From Rhizobiaceae bacterium (GTDB lineage Bacteria; Pseudomonadota; Alphaproteobacteria; Rhizobiales; Rhizobiaceae): 64,000 nucleotides of DNA. Location: the NCBI GenBank assembly GCA_016742175.1, contig JACVCH010000005.1, positions 186,001-250,000 of the forward strand, read 5' to 3'. This document shows positions 19,346 to 26,568 of this stretch, one piece after another. Position 1 is the stretch's first letter. Every line of letters starts with the position of its first letter. Both the position numbers and the translations under genes were made by a program. The notes below the pieces were generated by a model that saw only the letters and a program-made list of their open reading frames with translations, searched no databases and was not told where the DNA came from.

Positions 19346-19493
19346 ACCCCCACTCCGTCGCGCTGCGCGCGCCACCTCTCCCCCTGCCCGGGGGAGAGGA
19401 AGCCTCTGCCGCCATGCCGGCGCTAATCCAGCTTGGTTTCCTCTCCCCCGGGCAGGGGGAGAGGTGGCGCGCGAAGCGCGACGGAGTGGGGGT
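19346..19493. repeat. Large inverted-repeat element, family A, copy 2
   Basis: The ends ACCCCCACTCCGTCGC and GCGACGGAGTGGGGGT are exact reverse complements, with two inner CTCTCCCCC(G)GGCAGGGGGAGAGG blocks. It lies between the solute-binding protein gene and the LivG-like gene. Confidence 0.9.
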
Positions 19494-19524
19494 GATGCGT
19501 TCCCGGCCGAGGCCGGGAACGATG

Positions 19525-20718
19525 CTACTCCTGATTATTCCGCCCGACCGGAATATCCATCTCCGACGCCGGAATCTCGCGAACCAGTTCCGGCACGGCC
19601 CATTCGACGCCGTCCTCGACCTTGATCTTGAAGTGGTACATGGACTGCAGCGCCTGGTGGTCTTCCGGACGGAAGGTCATCTCGCCCTTCGGCGTGTCGA
19701 ACGACATGCCTTCCATGGTCGAGATCAGCGTCTCGGTGTCCCAGTCCTCGGCCGTCTCCAGCGCCTTGACGATGGCCATGGCCGAGGCCATGCCGCCCGC
19801 GGTGAAGAAGTCCGGCGGCGAGTTGTAGCGCTTCATGTGCTCTTCGACGAGCCAGTCGTTCACCGGGTTTTCCGGCAGCTCGTAGTAATAGTAGATCGCA
19901 CCTTCCATGCCCGGCACCTGCTTGTAGGAGACGAGCGCGGGCAGGATGTTGCCGCCGGTCGACAGCTCGATGTCGTAGCGACCGAGATCGGCGGAGGCGA
20001 GCGGCGTCATGGCGTCGATGCCGGCGACGTAGATCATGATGACCTTGCGGCCCGGCTGGTCGCGCAGCGCCTCCGTCAGACGTTCGATGGTGGCGGTGAA
20101 GTCGGTCGTCTGCTGGGGAACGTATTCCTCGGCGACGAGATTGGCGCCGGTGCCCTCGAGCGCGGCCTTGAACGCGGCGACGCCGTCACGGCCGAACGCG
20201 TAGTCCTGCGCGAGCGTGGCGACATAGAGGTTCTCGTCGGGCTTCAGCGCCAGCGCCTGCGCCTGCATGTCCATCGACGAATTGCGCGAGGTCTTGAAGA
20301 CGTAGCGGTTGGAATCGGCGCCCGTCAGGCCGTCGGCGACGGCCGGTTCCACGACGAGGATGCGCTCATACTCGGCCGCAACCGGCAGAAGCGCCATCGC
20401 GACGCCCGACGACGTGTCGCCGACCGCGATCAGCGCGTCGTCGTCGCCATAGGCTTCGGCGAGAAGCGCGCGCGCCACGTCCGGCTTGAACTGCGTGTCC
20501 TTCTTGATGATCTCGATCTTGCGGCCCTTGACCTCCATCGTGCCGTCGGTCGCATATTCGAGCCCCATCTCGAAGCCGGTCTGGGTCTGCTTCGAATAGG
20601 CCTCGAGCGGCGAGCCCGACAGGCCGTGCAGAAGCGCGATCTTGACCGGGTCGTCCTGCGCCCCTGCGGGCATGACGAAGGCGCAGGACAAGGCCAGCGC
20701 GGCGAACCATTTCTTCAT
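19525..20718 (-). CDS. Liv-type ABC transporter substrate-binding protein
   Basis: A 397-residue periplasmic binding protein of the Leu/Ile/Val-like (Peripla_BP_6) type. The signal peptide ends at about residue 20 (MPAGAQD), and the mature protein opens with KIALLHGLSGSPLEAYSKQTQTG, the usual position of ligand contacts. A strong ribosome-binding site (GGGAGGAAG) precedes ATG 20718. It is the first gene of the operon running to 14493. The divergent PAS-LuxR gene is the probable regulator. The ligand is unknown; aromatic or amide compounds are as likely as amino acids. Confidence 0.85.
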   Translation of the reverse strand: MKKWFAALALSCAFVMPAGAQDDPVKIALLHGLSGSPLEAYSKQTQTGFEMGLEYATDGTMEVKGRKIEIIKKDTQFKPDVARALLAEAYGDDDALIAVGDTSSGVAMALLPVAAEYERILVVEPAVADGLTGADSNRYVFKTSRNSSMDMQAQALALKPDENLYVATLAQDYAFGRDGVAAFKAALEGTGANLVAEEYVPQQTTDFTATIERLTEALRDQPGRKVIMIYVAGIDAMTPLASADLGRYDIELSTGGNILPALVSYKQVPGMEGAIYYYYELPENPVNDWLVEEHMKRYNSPPDFFTAGGMASAMAIVKALETAEDWDTETLISTMEGMSFDTPKGEMTFRPEDHQALQSMYHFKIKVEDGVEWAVPELVREIPASEMDIPVGRNNQE

Positions 20719-20912
20719 GAAAACTTCCTCCCGAAAGCGATTGACCTGGTGGAAATCCGGCAAAGCACGGCCGCAACCGCCGTTGGCGGTTGATTTTTGG
20801 CCCAGCAATCGCGACTGTCCTCCCGGATGCCGGCGCCGCGCTCGCGCAGCTCGAAATCCTGCCTGAACTATCGGCGAAAGCCCGCTTTTTGCGCAATATC
20901 GTAGAAATACGC

Positions 20913-21473
20913 ATGACCGACGCCATTCCCGACTACGCAAAGCTTGCCTTCGACCACGCGCCCATTGGCCTCGTCGTGACCGAGAGCCGCGTCATCCGCG
21001 CATGCAATCCGGCGTTTTCGCAGATGTTCGGCTACCGGATCGACGAACTCGTCGACCAGTCCTTCGCCTTCCTCTATCCGAGCCAGGAAGAGTTCGTGCG
21101 CATCCGCGATGTCGGCGTGGAACCGCTCAAGAAGGACAACCGCTATTCCGACGAGCGCATCATGGCGAAGAAGGACGGCACGCTCTTCTGGTGCCGCGTG
21201 CGCGGCCACTCGCTGACGCGCGACGACGACCCGTTGCGCCGCGCCGTCTGGAGCTTCGCCGACCTGTCGGCAACGCGGCCCGTGCTCGCCCTCTCGACGC
21301 GCGAGCGGCAGATCGTGATGCACCTCGGCGAAGGCCGCACCTCCAAGGAAATCGCCCGCATGCTCGACGTCTCGCCGCGCACCGTCGAGGCCTATCGTGC
21401 GAGGCTGTTGAAGAAATGCGGCGCGGTCAACGTGGCGGAGCTCCTGTCGCATCTGAGCTCGATGCCGCATTAG
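20913..21473 (+). CDS. PAS-domain LuxR-type transcriptional regulator
   Basis: A 186-residue protein. Residues about 8-115 form one PAS domain (NPAFSQMFGYRIDEL, then KKDGTLFWCRVRG), and residues about 122-183 a LuxR/GerE helix-turn-helix (LSTRERQIVMHLGEGRTSKEIARMLDVSPRTVEAYRARLLKK). There is no receiver domain, so it probably senses a small ligand directly instead of a phosphoryl signal. It is divergent from the solute-binding protein gene with a 194-bp shared promoter region, which suggests control of that importer. Confidence 0.85.
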   Translation: MTDAIPDYAKLAFDHAPIGLVVTESRVIRACNPAFSQMFGYRIDELVDQSFAFLYPSQEEFVRIRDVGVEPLKKDNRYSDERIMAKKDGTLFWCRVRGHSLTRDDDPLRRAVWSFADLSATRPVLALSTRERQIVMHLGEGRTSKEIARMLDVSPRTVEAYRARLLKKCGAVNVAELLSHLSSMPH

Positions 21474-21531
21474 CTTTAGCGGCAAGGGTGTGCGTCCTTC
21501 GACGAGCTCAGGATGAGGAGAGCTTGAGCCA

Positions 21532-21673
21532 CACCCCCCACTCCGGCCCTGCGGGCCACCTCTCCCCCTCAAAAGGGGAGAGGAACCCAAGCTGGAATAG
21601 CGCCGGCATCGCGGCAGCCTTTTCCTCGCCCCCGGGCAGGGGGAGAGGTGGCCCGAAGGGTCGGAGTGGGGGT
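21532..21673. repeat. Large inverted-repeat element, family A, copy 3
   Basis: The ends are CACCCCCCACTCCGG and CGGAGTGGGGGTG, with inner CTCTCCCCCTCAAAAGGGGAGAGG and CCCCGGGCAGGGGGAGAGG blocks. It lies between the converging PAS-LuxR and SDR genes and could serve as a two-way terminator. Confidence 0.88.
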
Positions 21674-21727
21674 GCTTAGATCGAGGTGCCCAACCCCTTA
21701 GACCGGTCAGCCAAAAAACAAATTCCC

Positions 21728-22465
21728 TTAAACGTGCTGGCCGCCATTGATGTGGATTTCGGCGCCGGTGACGTAGGACGACTGGTCGGAACACAGGAAG
21801 AAGATCGTGTCGGCGACTTCGGCGGTGGAGCCGAGGCGGCGCAGCGGGATCGTCTCGACGATCTTCTCGGTGCCCGGCGACAGGATCGCCGTGTCGATTT
21901 CGCCCGGCGCGATGGAATTCACGCGAATGCCGTGCGGACCGAAATCGGCGGCCATCTCGCGCGAGAGCGAGGAGAGCGCCGCCTTCGACGTCGCATAGGC
22001 GGTGCCGGCGAAAGGGTGGACCCGGCTGCCGACGATCGACGTGACGTTGACGACCGAGCCCTTGGCGGCCGCGAGTTCCTTGAACAGGCCGCGCGCGAGC
22101 ATGATCGGGGCGAAGAAATTCACCTGGAAGACGTCGCGCCACACATGCATCGGCGTCTCGATCGAGTTCATGCGCTTGCCGCCGTCGAGCTTGGGCGAGA
22201 TCGCGGCATTGTTGACGAGCGCATGCAGTTCGCCGCCGGATTCCTCCAGGCGGTGACGGATTTCCGAGACGGCCGAACCCACATCCTCGGGGTCCGACAG
22301 GTCGATCTTGATGTGATCCTCGGGACCTGCCGGCCAGGGGCAGTCCTCGGCGAACGCATTGCGCGAACAGGTGATGACGCGCCAGCCCTCGCGCGAGAAG
22401 CGCTTGACGGTCGCGTGGCCGATGCCGCGGCTGGCGCCGGTCAGAACAAGGGTTTTTCGCATCAT
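21728..22465 (-). CDS. Short-chain dehydrogenase/reductase
   Basis: A 245-residue classical SDR. The cofactor motif is TGASRGIGHA (residues 9-18), followed by NNAA, the catalytic Ser in VTSIVGS and the YATSK (Tyr/Lys) pair. The C-terminal GAEIHINGGQHV is typical of 3-oxoacyl-ACP-reductase-like SDRs. There are two adjacent start codons (22465 and 22462). It converges on the PAS-LuxR gene and has no operon partners. The substrate is unknown. Confidence 0.85.
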   Translation of the reverse strand: MMRKTLVLTGASRGIGHATVKRFSREGWRVITCSRNAFAEDCPWPAGPEDHIKIDLSDPEDVGSAVSEIRHRLEESGGELHALVNNAAISPKLDGGKRMNSIETPMHVWRDVFQVNFFAPIMLARGLFKELAAAKGSVVNVTSIVGSRVHPFAGTAYATSKAALSSLSREMAADFGPHGIRVNSIAPGEIDTAILSPGTEKIVETIPLRRLGSTAEVADTIFFLCSDQSSYVTGAEIHINGGQHV

Positions 22466-22549
22466 CTCTCCGGGCGAACGGGAAAACCTGACGCTATGTA
22501 GAGAGTTTGCGGGGCGGAAGCGAGAGCAACTTCGCGTGTTCGCCTCGCG

Positions 22550-24721
22550 TCAGTTGCCGCCCATGATGATGTCCATGATCGAGCCGATGGGGCCGGAGCG
22601 CTGCTGGTGCTGCGGCTGGCCGACCTCGGCTTGCGGGGCGATCGAGCCGGTGGTGTCGCCGGCAGGGTAGGAGGCCTGCTGCGGGATGCCGCGGTCGCTC
22701 GCCAGAAGATCCTCGATGCGGTCGAACGTGCCCGGCTGCCAACTGCCGGGCAGCGAGGCGACGGGGAAGCCCTGATGCGCGCCTTCCATGAAGATCTTCC
22801 ACGCCTTGGCCGGCAATTGGCCGCCGGTGATGTTCTTCATCGGCCGGCCGTCGTCGTTTCCGAACCAGACGCCGGTCGTCAGTTCGGCCGTGTAGCCGAC
22901 GAACCAGGCGTCGCGCGAGTTCTGGCTGGTGCCGGTCTTGCCGGCGGCGGGCCAGCCGAAATCGGCGTTGCGGCCGGTGCCGGTGCCGACGGTCTCCGAC
23001 ATCATGTAGTTCATCATGCCGATGGTCTCGGGCCGCGCGACCTGCGTGCCCGCATTGCCGGGATGCTCGTAGAGCACCTCGCCGTCGATGGTGGTCACGC
23101 GCTCGACGAAATGGATGTCGGGACGCACGCCGCCGGTCGAGAACGGCACGAAGGCGGCGGTGAGTTCAAGCGGGGTGACCTCGGACGTGCCGAGCGAGAT
23201 CGACAGGTTCGGCTGGAGGTCGGATTCGATGCCCATGCGCCACGCCGTCTCGACGATCGCCGAGGGGCCGACCTCGTTCGCAAGCACGGCGGCGATCGAG
23301 TTCGACGAGCGGGCGAGCGCCTGCGACAGCGTCATCGGCCCGGCATACTTGTTGTTGAAGTTCTGCGGCGACCAGTTGCCGATCTTCACCGGCGCGTCGT
23401 TGCGGATCGTGTCGGGGAAGAGCCCCTGTTCCATCGCCGCCATCCACACGAACGCCTTGAAGGCGGAGCCGGGCTGGCGCTTGGCTTCCGACGCGCGGTC
23501 GAACTGCGAATTGGCGTAGTCGTATCCGCCGACCATGGCGCGCACGGCGCCGGCCGGATCGATCGAGACGAGCGCGCCCTGGGAGACGTCGAGCTCGGCC
23601 TTGTTCTCGTCGACCATCTGGCGGACGGCCTGTTCGGCGAGGTCCTGCAGGTCGAGGTCCACGGTCGCCTCGACGATCATGTCCTTGGTCACGTCCATGC
23701 CGATCAGGCGCGGCAGTTCGCCCATGATGCGGTCGGCGACGTAGTTTTCCGAGCCCGTCCAGTAGGCGGCGGCGCGCACCGGCGGGGCGGAGATGGCGGA
23801 GGCAAGTTCGCTGTCGCCGATCATGCCCTGGTCGCGCATGGCGGAAAGGACGAGCTGGGCGCGGTTTTCGGCGGCGTTCGGATCACGCGCCGGCGAGAGA
23901 CGCGACGGAGCGACGAGGAGACCGGCGAGAAGCGCGGATTCGGACAGGGTCACGTCGCGCGCGCTCTTGCCGAAATAGCGCTGCGAGGCGGCTTCCACGC
24001 CATAGGCGCCGGAACCGAAATAGACGCGGTTCAGGTAGAATTCGAGGATCTGCTCCTTCGAATATTCATTCTCCAGCCAGAAGGCCATCAGCACTTCGCG
24101 GATCTTGCGATCGTAGGAGCGCTCATTGGTGAGGAAGAGGTTCTTGGCGAGCTGCTGGGTCAGCGTCGAGCCGCCCTGCACCACGCGGCCATTGACCGCG
24201 TTCTCATAGACCGCGCGGGCAAGGCCCAGCGGGTCGACGCCGAAATGCTGGTAGAAGCGGCGGTCCTCGATGGCGACGACGGCCTGCGGGATATAGGGCG
24301 ACATCTCGTGCAGCCCGATCGACTCGCCGCCCATCATGCCGCGATTGGCGACCTGCCGGCCCTCGACATCCATGATCTTGACGTTGGGCGGGCGATCCGG
24401 GATCGCCCAGGTCGAGGCCGACGGCATCTGCGCGGCATAGAAGACGAGGACGCCCGCGGCCGCGACGCCGCCCCAGATGGCGAGCACGAAGGACCAGTAG
24501 GTCGCCTTGCGCAGGAAGCCGAACAGCCCGCCGCCCGACGAGCGCCGCGACTTGCCGCGCTTCTTGCCGCGCGATTTCGGTTCGGATTTGCGTGACGACG
24601 CCTTCGTCGAACCGCGCTTCTTCGGCTGTCCCACGACCCGGTCCTCCTCGCTCACGAAAAGGCCGGAGCCCTCATCCGATGCCGCCCCGCCAAAGGTCGG
24701 CTCGATCCGTCTGTCGCCCAT
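22550..24721 (-). CDS. Class A penicillin-binding protein (PBP1A family)
   Basis: A 723-residue bifunctional peptidoglycan synthase. It has a basic, Lys/Arg/Ser-rich cytoplasmic tail (30-62), one transmembrane helix (about 74-97), then a GT51 glycosyltransferase domain (EDRRFYQHFGVD at 152, GGSTLTQQLAKN at 184). The transpeptidase domain follows, with SAFK at 419-422, SSN at 472-474 and KTGT at 595-598. The C-terminus is Gln/Gly-rich and disordered. All catalytic residues are present. It is monocistronic in this window. Confidence 0.92.
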   Translation of the reverse strand: MGDRRIEPTFGGAASDEGSGLFVSEEDRVVGQPKKRGSTKASSRKSEPKSRGKKRGKSRRSSGGGLFGFLRKATYWSFVLAIWGGVAAAGVLVFYAAQMPSASTWAIPDRPPNVKIMDVEGRQVANRGMMGGESIGLHEMSPYIPQAVVAIEDRRFYQHFGVDPLGLARAVYENAVNGRVVQGGSTLTQQLAKNLFLTNERSYDRKIREVLMAFWLENEYSKEQILEFYLNRVYFGSGAYGVEAASQRYFGKSARDVTLSESALLAGLLVAPSRLSPARDPNAAENRAQLVLSAMRDQGMIGDSELASAISAPPVRAAAYWTGSENYVADRIMGELPRLIGMDVTKDMIVEATVDLDLQDLAEQAVRQMVDENKAELDVSQGALVSIDPAGAVRAMVGGYDYANSQFDRASEAKRQPGSAFKAFVWMAAMEQGLFPDTIRNDAPVKIGNWSPQNFNNKYAGPMTLSQALARSSNSIAAVLANEVGPSAIVETAWRMGIESDLQPNLSISLGTSEVTPLELTAAFVPFSTGGVRPDIHFVERVTTIDGEVLYEHPGNAGTQVARPETIGMMNYMMSETVGTGTGRNADFGWPAAGKTGTSQNSRDAWFVGYTAELTTGVWFGNDDGRPMKNITGGQLPAKAWKIFMEGAHQGFPVASLPGSWQPGTFDRIEDLLASDRGIPQQASYPAGDTTGSIAPQAEVGQPQHQQRSGPIGSIMDIIMGGN

Positions 24722-24857
24722 CGCCCCTGATGCCCGCTTCTTGTCTGCCTGATGGTCGCTTTCGCTGCAGATTAAATGCGGCGCTTTAAGGGAGCGTTAA
24801 GGGTGCGCGGATGCCCGCCGCCCGCATCCGGGCGGCGGGCCTGATACCGTCACACGG

Positions 24858-25115
24858 CTACTTGACGGCCGTCACCGTCGTCGCCTGGTGCTTGCCGGCC
24901 TTCATGTCCCAGTTGATGCTCACCTTCTCGCCGACCTTCAGGCCCTTTTCCTTGAACGATGTCGGCAGCGTGTAGGCCGTACCGTTGTCGAGCGTGACCG
25001 TATGGGTCTTGGCGTCGATCGACTTGATCATGCCGGTGGTGGTCTGCGCTGCGAAGGCTGCAGGAGCAAGGGCGAGCCCGGCGGCGATGGCCGCGGGAAT
25101 GAGAAGCGCACGCAT
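24858..25115 (-). CDS. DUF1344 exported small protein
   Basis: An 85-residue secreted protein with a clear signal peptide (cleavage near AFA-AQT, about residue 23). The remaining 62 residues form a beta-rich module (GMIKSIDAKTHTVTLDNGTAYTLP) typical of DUF1344, found mainly in Rhizobiales. The function is not known. It is transcribed alone and divergent from the superoxide dismutase gene. Confidence 0.8.
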   Translation of the reverse strand: MRALLIPAAIAAGLALAPAAFAAQTTTGMIKSIDAKTHTVTLDNGTAYTLPTSFKEKGLKVGEKVSINWDMKAGKHQATTVTAVK

Positions 25116-25281
25116 TTGCGTTGGTCCTTGGAAAGGCGTCCTCGGAATGCCCTGACGATCCGGGCGGGGACGCACGGTCGAAGTCGTCTGGAGGACGTCG
25201 CGTCGCGGCCGATCGTTCCGGCCGCCGGCGTTTCCCGACTTCGCCGCAAACATGCTCCCGCCCGCCGGCGAACTCAAATTA

Positions 25282-25299
25282 CGGAAAGATAATTTTCCG
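25282..25299. promoter_or_regulatory. Palindrome in the DUF1344/sodC divergent region
   Basis: CGGAAA-GATAAT-TTTCCG is an inverted repeat with 6-bp arms in the 294-bp gap between divergent genes. It is a possible regulator site. No regulator gene is adjacent, so the assignment is weak. Confidence 0.35.
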
Positions 25300-25409
25300 C
25301 GCAGCAATTTCCGCCGCAATCGGGGAAGCCGCTGGCCATCTCTTTGAGGGAACAATTCCGCCACTGCGGCCATTCCCCTCTCGCGGACCAACAACCGGGA
25401 GATGCGGAA

Positions 25410-25949
25410 ATGAGACTTCTGTTGCCAGCCACGGCTGCACTCGCCTTGATGACGGGCGCGGCCTTTGCGCAGGACGACGCCGAACAGGCGCCCGCCGCCG
25501 AGACCACCAGCGCGAGCGCCAGCTTCGTCGACCTGGAAGGCGCGGAAAACGGCACCGCGACGCTGACCGGCACGCCGAACGGCGTCCTGATCGAGCTCGA
25601 AGTGTCCGGCCTTCCCGCCGGCGAATGGCTCGGCGTTCACATTCATGAAACCGGCACCTGCGACCATGAGAGCGGCCATGAATCGGCCGGCGGCCACTTC
25701 AACCCGACCGACGCCGCGCATGGCTATCTCGCCGAAGGCGGGCCGCATGCCGGCGACATGCCGAACCAGTATGTCGGCGAGGACGGCGTCCTGCGCGCGC
25801 AGGTGTTCAACCACATGGTGACGCTCGGCGACGAAGGCGAAGCCGACATCATGCGCCTCGCGCTGATGATCCACGGCGGCACCGACGACTACCAGACGCA
25901 GCCGACCGGCGACGCCGGCGACCGCTATGCCTGTGCGGTGATCGAGTAG
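25410..25949 (+). CDS. sodC: Cu/Zn superoxide dismutase family protein
   Basis: A 179-residue exported protein. The signal peptide ends near AFAQD (residue about 21). The Cu/Zn SOD ligand pattern is present: GVHIHETGTC, then GGHFNP and HG in the next loop, then H in VFNHMV-type strands, with GDAGDRYACAVIE at the end. Start ATG 25410 is preferred because it gives the signal peptide and has GGGAGA upstream. It would detoxify superoxide in the periplasm. The sequence around the second histidine cluster is longer than in E. coli SodC, as in other alphaproteobacteria. Confidence 0.85.
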   Translation: MRLLLPATAALALMTGAAFAQDDAEQAPAAETTSASASFVDLEGAENGTATLTGTPNGVLIELEVSGLPAGEWLGVHIHETGTCDHESGHESAGGHFNPTDAAHGYLAEGGPHAGDMPNQYVGEDGVLRAQVFNHMVTLGDEGEADIMRLALMIHGGTDDYQTQPTGDAGDRYACAVIE

Positions 25950-26561
25950 CTAGCGCGCCGTCGACCAGATCAGCCAGAAGGCGACGAGGGCCAGAAGACT
26001 TGACAGAACACGCCGGGTCGCGATTTCGCGGCCCGGTTTTTGCGTGAACGCAGTCAGCGCGCCGGCGGCGGTGACGATGCCGGAATGGACGATCGTCGCG
26101 ACCGCCACATAGACCGCCGACAGGGCGAGCGTCTGGCCGAGCAGCGGGCGCGCCGGATCGAGAAAGGTCGGCAGCACCGCGACATAGAACAGCGCAGCCT
26201 TGGGGTTCAGCATGTTGGTGACGAGGCCGCGCAGGAAATAGGCGCGGTCCGAGCCGTCGCCGGTCTGCACCACGTCTCCGTCGCCGCGCCAGCCGTCCCA
26301 GGCGAGATACAGCAGGAAGAGCCCGCCGGCCCAGCGCAGGACCTCGTAGGCGAGCGCCGAGCGCTGGAGAAGTTCGGCGACGCCGAGCGCGGCTGCGAGC
26401 CCGAGCACGGCCAGCCCCAGCGCGACGCCGGCGACCGCGGCATAGCCGCGCCGGCGCCCTTCGCCGGCCGCAACCAGCGCCAGATAGGTCATGTTCGGAC
26501 CGGGCGTGAGCTCGATCAGCAGCGAGGCGAGCGCGAAGGAGAGGAGCGGCCCCGCCTCCAT
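25950..26561 (-). CDS. LysE-family exporter
   Basis: A 203-residue protein with six predicted helices. It opens with ASLLIELTPGPNMTYLALVAAGEGRRRGYAAVAGVALG, which is the LysE/RhtB family signature. The central block RGLVTNMLNPKAALFYVAVLPTF is also diagnostic. The family exports amino acids or homoserine-type compounds. It lies 7 bp downstream of polA in the same direction, so it may be co-transcribed with it, and its stop abuts the stop of the converging sodC. Confidence 0.88.
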   Translation of the reverse strand: MEAGPLLSFALASLLIELTPGPNMTYLALVAAGEGRRRGYAAVAGVALGLAVLGLAAALGVAELLQRSALAYEVLRWAGGLFLLYLAWDGWRGDGDVVQTGDGSDRAYFLRGLVTNMLNPKAALFYVAVLPTFLDPARPLLGQTLALSAVYVAVATIVHSGIVTAAGALTAFTQKPGREIATRRVLSSLLALVAFWLIWSTAR

Positions 26562-26568
26562 GGCGCGC

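Noticed and set aside
22607-24595. A 662-codon plus-strand frame opposite the PBP gene
   Set aside because: Biased composition and no motifs; the opposite strand encodes all catalytic PBP motifs.
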